Shown here piece after piece: positions 13,296 through 24,663 of a DNA stretch of 64,000 nt (within the stretch, counting starts at the first letter, position 1; each line of letters begins with the position of its first letter). The notes beneath the pieces are model-generated. The model was given only the letters and a program-made list of their open reading frames with translations. It did no database searches and was not told the DNA's origin. The DNA lies in the NCBI GenBank assembly GCA_025201345.1, contig JAIXMG010000019.1:186001-250000 (forward strand), given 5' to 3'. Made by a program: the position numbers and the translations under genes. The DNA is from Thamnidium elegans. Its lineage: Eukaryota; Mucoromycota; Mucoromycetes; Mucorales; Mucoraceae.

Positions 13296-13641
13296 TTTTA
13301 TGCATAACAGTTGCTCTAAGAAGGACTGTATAGTTTTGTGTATAAACATAGCAAAAAGCAAAAGTATAGAAAAAATATAAATGAAAAAGAAAAGAAAAAG
13401 AGTTGTATAAAAAAAAATGATAAAATAGAATGGAGGTCTATTAGCCTGTGTGATAAATATATGTATACTACAATTCATTTTAAATGTACATTGGTTAATT
13501 ATTTTTATACCAGCCTATTTCACGCAGAAAAATTCACATAACTGCAGTAATAAGTCTTAATGCGTGCATAAAAAGAGATTCCTTTTTTTTTTTTACTTTT
13601 GATATTTCATGATCGAACAGACATGCTTTTTTTTATTACTA

Positions 13642-15691
13642 TTATTGTTGGCTGTCATTCTCCCATAAAGAAACTGAGTATCCATCGGCAGACTTGAACA
13701 GTCTGATTTGTTCCCTTACATCATCCAACATTTCTAAGGCCATAAGATACATTTCAGTACCTTCCTTGTTATACATGAGTGAATTAGTCAACATTAATAC
13801 TACGTCTCTTTCAAATTCTGCCGTAGTTTTAACGATCTAGGAAAAAAAAATTAATAAAGAGAGAAAAAAAAAAGTAAATATAAAACTTACACCATCTCGA
13901 ACTCTATTCTTGATTGTTTTTAAATACAATGGTTGTTTAACAACTTTATCATAGAGAGGAGCATAAGATTTCTTAATTGGATTCATAAACATAGTTCCAT
14001 TCTTATGGTTAGCAATTTCTTGCCATAATAGATTGATATTTTTTTGCCACGCTTTTTGTCTTTGATCATTGGTATGATTCGGATTGGACCTTCTTTTTTC
14101 TATTGCTGATGTGGAAGTTGGTGTAGCTGTTTCGCTTCCTGTGTAATATTCATCGTCTGGTGTCATCACATTTATTTTTGATATTGGTGAAGCTTTTTTT
14201 TTTTTTTTTTTTTTTTTTGGAATAAATATGTTAGCAACAATAACACAAAAAAATATATATTTTATTTGCTTTTTTTTTTTACGGGTAATTACCGGATTGA
14301 TCATAATAAGTTCGTTGGTATGAAGGGGTAGAAGTTTCTGGTATAATAATTTTTGGTAACTTTTCGTTGATCAATGTTTTCTCTGTACTGTCTTTAACTA
14401 TTTGTTCCATTGGCAAGACTTGATCGTTTGTTTTGTTGGTATTTTCCGTTTTCATCTTTTGAGATACCCTATCTTGGTCGGTATCTTTTGTTTCCGCATC
14501 GATCCCAACAGTTGTAGGCTCTGTAGTTGTCTCAAACCTTTTGATAGGTTCTGTGGCCATTGTAACTCGATTGGACATATTAATCATATGAATAGCTTCT
14601 GTTACCATTGTAAAGTTATTGACGGCTTCTGGTGAATTGAGTGTCGTATTGGTTACAGGTGCTGTATCAGTAGTAACTGGATCGACAATTGGTATAATAT
14701 CATTTAGTTGAGGTGAATTAGGAAAGCTTTTGGAGAAAGTGATAGGCGATATATAACTTTCTTGAAGGTTTGGTGTTTCTACATGCATAGTTTGTAACCC
14801 TTCGTCTTGCATTATCTTTTCTGAGGAAGCTACTGCATCTGGTGAGAATATAGTACCGGTATCAATTTTAGGTGTATTACCATCTGAAATAGCAGTCGAG
14901 ATAACTTGATTCTCACTTGATTCAGAACCACTTTCTTCCAGTCGACATTTCTTTAAAGTACTACTGGATACAAGGACTGTTTCACTTGACGTACGTTTCA
15001 TACGATTTTCTAACAGAGCAACATTTTCGACAATCTTATTTTCGCTCGTGGTGTTACTTGTAGTCTCATTAGGAGTGGTACTATCTGAAGAATTTATTTC
15101 TTTGGGCTCGCCACGTACTATACCATCTTCTTCTGAAGGTAAACCGGCATCATCGTGAATTTTGTCACTGCCACCAGCCGACAGTGTTTGATCCCATTTT
15201 CCAGATTTTATCGATTCAATTTCTTCAGCAAGTTGTCCAAAACTTTCTTCATCCTTTCTTAAATTTTTCTTCACCTCTTCAATCCGTTGTAAATATAATT
15301 GTCTTGCGATTCTGACCACTACAGGCATATCATTCTTTAAATCATTGTTTCGATATACCTGTCTATAAAACTTGTCAAAAACTAGGGTTTTTTTTTCCTT
15401 TCTGCCATATGCCTTACTTACTTTTCAGCTTCTAAATTCTCAACTAGTAAATAGTATTGGAATTGACAATTCTAAAACGAAATGATGAGTGTTGTAAAAA
15501 CTAAAAAAAAAAAAAAAAAAAAATGTATGTACCTTTTGACTGAAAAAGTCAGATTGACGTTGTTGAGGTTGAATCAAACCGTGTTGTTTCAAGACACGAG
15601 CGACTTGGAACCACATGTTTTCTCCATACTTGTAAACAGCTTGAGTTAATAAAAGTTTCTCAAGTATACTCCATTCACAACTTGTAGACAT
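13642..15691 (-). CDS. BRD8/Bdc1-like bromodomain protein (NuA4-type)
   Basis: Exon 1 encodes MSTSCEWSILEKLLLTQAVY and KYGENMWFQVARVLKQHG, a SANT-like helical module, and joins to a short exon NCQFQYYLLVENLEAEK. This N-terminal block is typical of BRD8 family proteins. A coiled region follows (RIARQLYLQRIEEVKKNLRK), then a long Ser/Thr/Glu-rich linker. The C-terminus is a bromodomain: WQKNINLLWQEIANHKNG, a ZA loop with YAPLYDKVVKQPLYLKTIK, and after an intron FERDVVLMLTNSLMYNKEG with the conserved Asn. BRD8 and fission yeast Bdc1 are bromodomain subunits of the NuA4/TIP60 acetyltransferase. Several introns contain long poly-T/A runs. It lies 1.5 kb from the YEATS2-like gene, on the same strand. 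Stop at 13642. Confidence 0.82.
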
Positions 15692-15711
15692 ATTTTTTTA
15701 ATAGAAAAAGA

Positions 15712-15742
<31 letters not shown>

Positions 15743-15854
15743 GAAAGAAAGAGTCTTTATAAGGTATTTGTGTGACATCACATACATCTTTTTTTTATTG
15801 AGGAAAAAAAAATCTAAAATATATTACAAGGAAAGAGAGAGAAAAGAATAGAGT

Positions 15855-16734
15855 TTATTTCTCTTGTTCTTCTTCAAAGGCCATAGGTTCAGAAGGATCA
15901 GTTGAAACAGATTTCCATAAACCCTCTAAATCATAACGTTCTCTCACTTCGGGCGTGAATAAATGTACAATGATACGACCCAAATCAATTAATAACCATC
16001 CAGACTTATCATTTCTTCCTTCAATATGTGGAGAAGGTTGTGCTTTTAATGCATCAGGGTTTGAGCTAATAGCCTTCTTAACCTATAAAAAAAAGACGGT
16101 ATTTGTAAGCTACTTTTTTTTTAAGCGTAGGTTATCTCTTTTTATATCTTACCACACCACCAACATGTTCAGCTACACCACTCAAATACTTGTCACCCTT
16201 TGCACTTGAAGCAACAATCATATAATCAGCCCAATCACACTTTTCTCTAACATCGATTACAGTAACATTTTCCATTTTACTCTCTACTAATAAATCTGTA
16301 ATTGTCTCTGCAGTTAACTTTCCAGACTCCATTAACTCCTTTGATACTTGTTGAAGAGCTAATCGATCTTCTAAATGATCACCTACAGCTTGACGTTGCC
16401 ATAAAGGAATAAAATCTGTTTCCGATAATATCTTTTCATCTGAATATTCAGGATCAACAAACCAATCCTTATCAATTTCTTCTTGGTCTTGATCAGGTTC
16501 TTCAGGATAAAGTTCAGGATAATCATTTGGGTTAATTTCTTCAAGTTCGTCCTCTTCTCCTTGGTTCTTGTCGGTATCAGAAGGAGGAACGTTGGATTTG
16601 ATAAAACTGCTTTGTGAAAAGTTTTGTCGCCAGTTTAAAGTAGGTGTAATACATACTTTGGCATTAGTGAAAGCTGCTTTACGAAAGACCGGTGTCTTTA
16701 AAGTTTGTGTTGTTAATCTAGCTAAACGAAACAT
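15855..16734 (-). CDS. RsfS/MALSU1-type ribosome silencing factor, mitochondrial
   Basis: Two-exon gene. The N-terminus (MFRLARLTTQTLKTPVFRKA) is basic and hydroxylated like a mitochondrial presequence. An acidic spacer follows, then the Iojap/DUF143 domain: ESKMENVTVIDVREKCDWAD, YMIVASSAKGDKYLSGVAEH, and in exon 2 GWLLIDLGRIIVHLFTPE with RERYDLEGLW. RsfS proteins bind ribosomal protein uL14 and control subunit joining. The mitochondrial form (MALSU1; the N-terminal part of Atp25 in yeast) acts in large-subunit assembly. The intron lies near 16085-16150. The stop at 15855 follows EEEQEK. Confidence 0.88.
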
Positions 16735-16921
16735 TATAAAAGGGAAGAAAACTTTTTTTTTTTTACTGTCAGGGTCCCCAATTTATGCGTAGTATTTTTT
16801 TTCTAGAAAATGTGACCTTGTTTGCAAGTAGTTTCACTCTCAGTATAACAGTAAAGGAAGAGGATGATTACTGGATTTTTTTTTTCAATACTATCTTGAT
16901 ATTCATGATTTTCCATTTTAT

Positions 16922-17476
16922 ATGTCTACAGAAGTCTTATTAGGTGGACCACTACTATTTATCCAGACGGACGGATGGTAAGAGAATATATTGGTGTAAA
17001 AGGTCCAGGTTGTTTTAAGGTAATATCAGGAGCCTTTGAAAACAAAGATACGCCCAACACTGCTACCAACAATAACGGTGATGATAATACATCAGATAGT
17101 ACGAATGATGATAGTACTGCAATAACTAGTACATCGAATTGTACCAACGATACTAGTATCACAACAACCGGTATATCAGACTGTACTAATGATACTATTA
17201 TTACAATAGCCGGTATATAATCCGGAGACGATGTACCAAATGGCACCTATACTATTGGTATTCTCCGTATAATTCAACAAGAGGCTAGGGAGGAAATACG
17301 TGCCACAGTAAAGAAGTTTGGGACGTAGCTGACAGAACTGCCTGGATTTAAAGTGCACAAGAGAGCTAGAGAGGAATTCGAGACGGAGGTTTTGCGCAAC
17401 CGATAAAGGAGTCTTTGCCAGGAATGGGAGGAAGAAGACGGAATTTCCAGACGAGGCATTTAAGGAAGTAGGGCAA

Positions 17477-17508
<32 letters not shown>
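16922..17508 (+). pseudogene. Probable processed pseudogene with poly(A) end
   Basis: One frame starting at ATG 16922 reads sensibly through LLGGPLLFIQTDGWMVREY and VKGPGCFKVISGAFENKD, then a Thr/Asn/Asp-rich stretch, to TAA at 17218. The same frame goes on with protein-like content (GDDVPNGTYTIGILRIIQQE, AREEIRATVKKFG, LPGFKVHKRAREEFETEVL), broken by TAG and TAA stops, up to about 17463. A run of about 29 A starts near 17480. The tract is visibly less AT-rich than its flanks. Intronless, multiply stopped and poly(A)-tailed: this fits a retrocopy. A short 99-residue product cannot be excluded. I do not recognise the family. Confidence 0.4.
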
Positions 17509-17511
<3 letters not shown>

Positions 17512-17788
17512 TGAAATATAGCTTAAATGAGTGCCAGTTCCTGCCTTTATAAAGTAGAATACCTTCATAGATAAAACAAAAGAGCTGATTATAAATCAAC
17601 AAAATATTGAGTTTCTTTTTTTGTTAGTTTGAGTTATTTTCTCTGTATGTATCCATGGTTACTAAAACCATGGTTACAAAAATAATTTTTTATTTTAAAC
17701 TAAAAAATAAATGCTAAAATATATGCGTATATGTAAATGTTTTTTTTTTTTAAAAAAAAAAGTATAATATAAAGTAAGAAAGTAGAGT
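17509..17788. other. Intergenic, no gene seen
   Basis: AT-rich spacer between the pseudogene and the 3' end of the HECT ligase gene, with a CATGGTT/AACCATG inverted motif near 17655-17675 and T/A homopolymers. Confidence 0.35.
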
Positions 17789-20729
17789 CTATACAAGTCC
17801 AAAGCCTTTGGTATTTTCAATCGCTGTGATTAATCTATCTTTGAGTTTCTGTCTGTTTGAATATTCCGGTAATAATAGTCTACTAAAGCAAGTGAGTGCA
17901 GTAGGTAATCTATCACTATCAGGTCCATTTCTTTGGATATAAAACGATAGTTCTTTTAAACCGCCCACTGGTACACGATCACTTGCTGTAACAAAAAGTA
18001 GTAACTGTTTCTTTTGTTCGTTACTTAAATCGTGATGAACCACCGACCAAAATTGTCTATGTATATAAATATTAATACAAAGTTACTTTTTTTTTTCTTT
18101 CTCTGTTTTTTCTTTACCTTATTGTAGGATGCTCTACGTTATATCCATCATCATACTCTGCGACAGACTCAAGTTCGGCCAGATTTAATTCCAACGAATC
18201 CGGTCCCTGTCGAAGCCCACACGCAACCATTTCAAGTTCTTCATATGTACATAAACTAAGGGCTCTACTACCAATGACACTCCACATACCACGACGCAAT
18301 GCAAAAATTTGTTCCTTTTGAGCAGTATACATAAAATACGTACAGTAATCCTTTACATATTGTTCTCGATTTTCGTTTGTAACTGGCACAACAGGATCAT
18401 CCTTATTGGGCATTAAAGAAGTAGTGACTACGCCTCGACCAAATACATACATCGAGATTTCATAATCACGACAAAACACAGCCTCTACTTCTCCGTCAGA
18501 CCAATTTAATAATTGACGAAGCCCGTTACCTAACGCAGGCCAGCCTTCTTCCAAATCTTCTAAAGTAAACAACAACTGTCTTTGTGCCATAGCATCAATT
18601 AAGGACTCGTTAGGAATAACCAGTACCTTCCACAAAATTCGAGAGAATTGAAGGTTCATGATAACGCCATTATAAATCGATAATCCCATCATGACACCTA
18701 TCATTTCATACGCTCTAATATCTTGATCCATTACGGATCTAATCCAACACAGATGAGTACTTTCATCTTGAGAGAATAAGCCAACTTCAGAAGAAACCAA
18801 TTTTTCAAAGAGGACACCAAAGAATTCCTTTTGAACACCACCTTGATCCATTCCCTCTTCACCACCTTCAATAAATTTCACTTTCAACGGTTTTTTTAAA
18901 TCGCACCATTTACGTGACATTTGACTAAACGTATCCGAAATAAAATACTCGCGTCTAATTTCCAGTAAAAGATAGGGGCAAGTGGCACTTCGAAGATTGG
19001 TTTCTAAATTTTTTAACATACGAGGTGCTTCCGATAACAACTTTTGTGCATGGACCACCAATGTATGATTCACACAAGCGTCTTCGTATTCTAAAGACAT
19101 TTGTGACATGGCATCAATCAATACAATCTTTCGTTTAATAGAAGGTGATAGTAAGAACGGATAACTGAACCAAGAAAATTGGTATTCGTTTTCAAAGGGG
19201 TAAGCCAGCATGGTCGAATTAGATGTTGTGGTCATAAATAAACGGGATCGACGTTGATATTCCGTTTCTCCTTGACGAGTAATTAAGCTTGAGTGTCTGC
19301 CTTCTCCATAGAGTAATACACGTTTCCAAATACGATATTCATTTTTAATGTTTAGTTTTTTACATATTGGATCACTGTAAAATGAAGATGCTGGAATAAT
19401 TGGACACGTTGGTATTTTCATATTTGCTTGATCTAGAAAAAGAAAGAAAAAAAAAGATATATTAGCTGATAATAATTAAAAACAAATTAATATTGTATTG
19501 TCATACATAAAAGTTCCAAGCATTTTAAGGTCATAATGACGGTATCTTCTAAACCGTGTTTATAAGGACCGGTATGGTAATGATCTAAAAGGTATTGATG
19601 TAAATCTTGAACTAAATAATTCATACGGTCAGAATCCAAACAAGCCAATACGTTTAACAGTTTTTTTCTAATAACAGATTCCTTCTTTTGAGCTAATTTA
19701 CTAAGCACTTGAATTAACTTTTGCATTAAAATGATCTGACTTGTAGAAGCAATGGATGCAGTTCTTTTTTGACTCGTGGAGATATCATCTAATTTAGCTA
19801 CGAGAGTAGCTAAACCATCTTGTTGTTCTTCTTTATATTTGTTTTCTTTACAGCAAATAATCCACTGAATCACTGCCGTGATTGAACGGCACCATTCATT
19901 CATAATCCGTACATGGCTCATATCATCCATATCAGTTACACCATCCACATTTAAACACATTCTATCTAACAAAGTTTCAAAGCTATCACAAATAGCTTCT
20001 ATAATTCGAATTTGACGAATGTTTTTTGATTTTCTATCTTGATGTATAACCAACTGATAAAACCTAGTTAGTTCATCTAAATTGATATCCAACTTATTTG
20101 AACAAAGAAAACTGTTGCCAATGCCTTCCCAGCTTTGAAAGATGGATCTGCACCACGTATCCATTTTTTCTTCGGATATGGATTGAGTTACAATAGCGCG
20201 ATGCAAGTATTCAACCGCATGATCCAAATTAACTGAAATAGGTGGAATAGCTAAAAGCATACCTTCGCTATCTTCGCTGCAGGAATCTGACAGACTGTTA
20301 CGTTCATCATGATCTATTTGATAATATCCTTCGTCGGATACTGCTACTGGTTCTTTTTCTTTTTCTTTTTCTTTTACTTGATGTGTATTACTAAAATGAC
20401 TAAACAATTTCCAAAAATCTGTACTCCAATGATGATGATCCATATCATCTTCTTTGGTACAAGGGACTGACTCGACTGGTTTAATACTTTCTTGATCTCC
20501 TCCTTTATTGAGTAATCCCATAAATGGTGTCGACGTAAAAAGTGATTGCAAAAATGGTTTTGTTTGTTGTTCCTGACTATCCTTCTTCTTCTTCTGTGTT
20601 ACACTAGCTTTAGGAACAGATGAATGATTTTTACCATTAACTACGCATAATCTAGAGCCAGGCATAGAAGCTAGTTGAATAGACATGATAAGTGCAGCTT
20701 GTGGTTGTAAACTTAAAATACCACCTAAT

Positions 20730-20771
<42 letters not shown>

Positions 20772-21435
20772 CATACAACATTTAATTAAAATCAAAACAG
20801 CTTGCTTTACCTCGACCAGAAGCACAAAATTTATTTCGACATTCAAGTTGTTGGCAGCCAATGGTTAATTGTTGAAAGTATTCTTCAATCCTTTCCTCAT
20901 ATTCATTTTTAGCTTCTCTCAACTTTTCTTTTCTATAAAGTTTATTGCTTTTCTTTTTTTCAAATTTCATGGTTTTAGGTGTGATGACTAAAGGTGATGT
21001 ATTATTACTTGCAGATGGGATATTATTTGTTGGTTTTAATTGAAAAGGATCTCTTTTTAAAACATGCTCTTTACTATTATTAATATCAGTTGCAAGTTTA
21101 ATAGGTTTCAAAGTCAACGAATTAGCGCTAGAAGTAGTGGTATTAGAAGAAGAAGAGGAAGAAGAACGACGTTTGTTTAAAATATTAGCGCCTTCTATAT
21201 TATCACTTTGTGTAATACGACTAGTAGATGGTTTAGGTGAAACCAAATAGTCTACAACTATATTATGATCGTTATTAAAATAAATATCTTCCTGCTGTTG
21301 TTGCTGCTGCGGTTGCTGCTGTTGTGGTTGAGTCTGTGTATTGTTGTTACTTGTAATGGGCGAAGAAGGTGGTTGAGATTGATACAAGAAGGAATTTGTA
21401 TTAGAAGTTGTTCTAGAGTCCAAATAAGTTGACAT
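17789..21435 (-). CDS. UBE3A-like AZUL-HECT E3 ubiquitin ligase
   Basis: Four exons, about 1,140 residues. Exon 1 has Gln- and Ser-rich disorder and ends with an AZUL zinc-binding motif: YFQQLTIGCQQLECRNKFCAS, the N-terminal hallmark of UBE3A. Exon 2 (about 20728-19490) is helical. Exon 3 opens with Y-Q-A-N-M-K-I-P and continues into the HECT N-lobe: RKWCDLKKPLKVKFIEGGEE, GMDQGGVQKEFFGVLFEKL, and ALSLCTYEELEMVACG. Exon 4 carries the C-lobe with the catalytic cysteine in LPTALTCFSRLLLPEY and a UBE3A-like end, KGFGLV. HECT ligases accept ubiquitin from an E2 on this Cys and pass it to substrates; the substrate is unknown. The first intron contains a (TA)n tract at 20732-20769. Introns at about 20729-20816, 19422-19490 and 18059-18113. 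Confidence 0.9.
20732..20769. repeat. (TA)n microsatellite in an intron
   Basis: About 19 TA units lying inside the first intron of the HECT ligase gene, just upstream of its acceptor on the minus strand. Likely polymorphic. Confidence 0.85.
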
Positions 21436-21696
21436 AATAAGTTTAAGAAATACAAGAAAAAAAAAAAAAAAAAAAAAAAAAAAAGAAGAGAGAAACCTAC
21501 AAATACCTTCTTAGAGACGTCACGACACCTATTTTTTTGCAGTGATTCCGTTTAAATCACCGCGTTTTGCCTTTTTTTTTTTTTTTTTTTTTTTTTTGCA
21601 TTAAAAGAGTATTTGCCCCCCTTCTTTTCTCTATCTCTCTTTTCTTCTTCTTCTTCTTCTCTTTCTTTTTCTTTTTTACTCTTTTTATTTTAGATC

Positions 21697-24663
21697 ATGG
21701 AAAGCAACAGTTTTAATAATGGCCAAACAATGATACCTTCTAAAGAAGAAGAGCAACCCTATGCTTCTTATAGTATGACTGACCAAGATATTGATGATCA
21801 AATAGCAACAATTAATAGTTTGACTATATCGGATCAACACCCAATGGACACCATATTAGACACGTAAGTTATAATAAATAAAATTAAGGGGTGAAAAAAA
21901 ATAAGGGAGATAAAAAACACGAGTAAGGGGTGGGAGAGAAGGGAGAAAAAGAGAGAGAGAGAGATAATCATAACAAGGGGATGTCAAATTGACCTGTGTG
22001 TGTAACTCTTTATAGGAGTGCTTCAAATAATGCTACAAAATCATTCCGTGGTATATTCCCTGACAATACAGCATTTACTCCTCAATCTTCGGACAGGCAC
22101 TTGTTTCGTAATAACTCGTTTTGTAAGTGCGGCACTAAATTTCCTTTTTTTTTTTGTTTTGTTTGGTATTTTAAACCCATTTATATCTCTTATGTAGCTA
22201 TCCAACAAGAATATACGCCATCGAATAACTTGTTTATGAGGTATCCTCAAGATGGTCATCAACAATTATCACGTCGTGAAAGTTATCCAAACTTGGTATG
22301 TTTTATAATTTATATATATATATATACATATACATAATTTTATTTATTTATATACATAAAACAAAAATAGAGTACATCATACATGGCTAACAATAATAAT
22401 AACTATCCTGACTGGCATGGTTATATGCAGAACTTGACTACTGAACAACAACAACAACCATCAAGAGATCACAACATGTTTTTAATGCAACAACAACAAC
22501 AGCAACACGTACAGCAGCAACATGTACAACAACAGCATGTACAACAGCAACAGCAACAACAACAACAACAACAACAACATGTACAACAACAACAGCAACA
22601 CGTACAACAACAAAACATACAACAGCAACAATTTATTCAATCACAACAACAATATCGTAAATTCTCTGTCGATTTTGCATCAAAGAGATTAGATATTAAT
22701 CGACTGACGCCATCTTATTCAAACCCGGATCTTTCATCTGCTAGGCGCATGGGTAGTTTAGATGCAGGAATAAGATTATCAAGAAGATATGATAATTCAA
22801 GTAATAATAATAATACATTTGATGATTTTATGGATCAACCCAGTACTACTAGACAAAACTCATTATTCAGTAGCAACAATAATAGCAATTTAACTGTATA
22901 TAATAGTCAATCGTCAACAACAACAACAACAAACACGTTTAATATGAGTTCAGCCCCTTTACTTTCTCCTTCCATCGCAACCACCATGAATCCTTTACTT
23001 GTATCACACCTGATGCGACAAATTCAACCTAGTACCAGTCGACCTCCTTCTCCTACGACTAGTCGAAAGAACTCTATTAATCAATTAAGAAGAACAAGTT
23101 CTGCTACAACAATGAACACAAGCTCAAATAATACAGAACAAGATCGGTTTGCTTCAATTAAATTAGAAGATGTGGTAGAAGAAATTTACTCTTTATGTAA
23201 AGATCAATACGGATGTCGGTTCTTTCAAAAGAAACTAGAAGAGCAAAAACCAGATCAAAGAGATATTATATTTGTTCAAATATATCCTCATTTTGTTGAA
23301 TTAATGACAGGTAGAATTATTCTTTCTTTTTTCTTTTTTTTTTAATATGTACATTTTCTAACTTTCTTCTCAGATCCTTTTGGTAATTATTTGTGTCAAA
23401 AATTAATGGAATATTGTACAGATACACAAAGGACATTGATTGTTGAACAAGTTGCAAAGGCTGTTATCACAATATCTTTAAATATGCACGGTACAAGAGC
23501 TGTACAGAGAATGATTGAATTCTTGACCCTTCCCGAACAAGTAAGTCCTTTTTTTTTTCTTCTTCTTTTTCTCTTTTTTATTCACCCTTTTCTTTTTCGG
23601 TAGATTGAAAAGATAATTCAAGCATTATCACCAAATGTAGTCACTTTAATCAAAGATATAAATGGTAATCATGTCATACAGAAATGTTTGCATCGTTTAT
23701 CAAGCACAGATAAACAATTCATATACGATGCTGTAAGTGAAAACTGTATAGAAGTTGCAACTCATCGTCATGGTTGTTGTGTATTACAAAGATGTATTGA
23801 TTTCTCTGCAGAAAATCAAAAGGTAAATATAAATATACATGTAAAAAAAAAATAGAGTCTAATTTTTTTTATAGAAGCAACTTGTCAATGAAATTATTCG
23901 TCATGCTTTAACTTTGGTTCAAGACCCGTATGGTAATTACGTTGTACAATATGTGCTTGAATTAGGTGACGCACATTTCTCGGACCAGTTAATAAGACAA
24001 TTCATTGGTCATATTGGTGGTTTATCTGTACAAAAATATAGTTCAAATGTAATGGAAAAGGTATGTTTTTTATGCACAAAAAAAAAAGAAGGGGAGAAAA
24101 AGAGGGGGTATTGATTACAAACATTATAGTGTATTCGCGTTGCTGAAGAAGATACCCGTCGTCACTTGATTGAAGAGATGGTGAATAGACCTCAATTAGA
24201 AAAGCTTTTAAAGGATTCGTATGCTAATTATGTTGTACAAACCGCATTGGATTTTGCTGAAGAAACCCAACACCAAAAGGTATTTTTTTTTTTTTTTTTT
24301 TTTTACTTGCAAAAGTGTACAGTTATTAATAATCCGTCTTAGTTGGGTGATTGTATTCGTCCTTTATTACCAGCTATTCGTAACACATCATACTGTAAAC
24401 GTATCCAAGGTAAACTCAATAGAGGAGAACAACAAAGACAACAACCTCTTCAACAGGTGCAAGCGCCATACCAACAGCAACAACAGCAACAATTTCAACT
24501 ACAACAATTTCAACAGCAACAGCAGCAAGGTTATAACCATCATTTAGGAGGTTTAATAGGAGGAAACATTCATCCTTTGATGAGCAACGATATTAGCTTT
24601 TCTCCAACTACCAATTCCCCTTTTGTTGGTCATCCTTTCTCAACTACCTTTTCAAATCCTTAA
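21697..24663 (+). CDS. Pumilio/PUF RNA-binding protein (Puf4/Puf5-like)
   Basis: Multi-exon gene starting MESNSFNNGQTMIPS. The N-terminal half is low complexity, with a long Gln tract (CAA/CAG, about 22440-22640) and RRESYPNL/SYSNPDLS motifs. The PUF domain begins EDVVEEIYSLCKDQYGCRFF and continues over exons: DPFGNYLCQKLMEYC, NMHGTRAVQRMIEFL, DINGNHVIQKCLHRL, HRHGCCVLQRCIDFS, DPYGNYVVQYVLELG, KYSSNVMEKCIRVAE and SYANYVVQTALDFAE, that is eight repeats. The HRHGCCVLQRC and NGNHVIQKC forms match the Puf4/Puf5 class. These proteins bind UGUA-type sites in 3' UTRs and repress or destabilise mRNAs in the cytoplasm. A Gln-rich tail follows the domain. Introns separate most repeats, several with poly-T runs before the acceptor. 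Confidence 0.93.
22440..22640 (+). repeat. CAA/CAG tract coding poly-Gln
   Basis: Interrupted CAA/CAG repeat with periodic His-Val insertions (units of H-V-Q-Q-Q) in the N-terminal disordered half of the Pumilio gene. The H-V-Q-Q-Q period suggests expansion of a 15-18 base unit as well as of single codons. Confidence 0.8.

Larger units (their letters stand above)
12129..13641. other. Intergenic gap with hairpin and one repeat copy
   Basis: About 1.5 kb with no supported gene. It holds an inverted repeat at 13059-13095 and a copy of the dispersed 60-bp element at 13234-13295. Remaining short open frames look random. The right side is downstream of the bromodomain gene and the left side is upstream of the YEATS gene. 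Confidence 0.45.

Noticed and set aside
24221..24547. 108-codon open frame in the Pumilio gene
   Set aside because: Alternative frame running through an intron poly-T tract and the Gln-rich exon; the other frame carries the PUF repeats.
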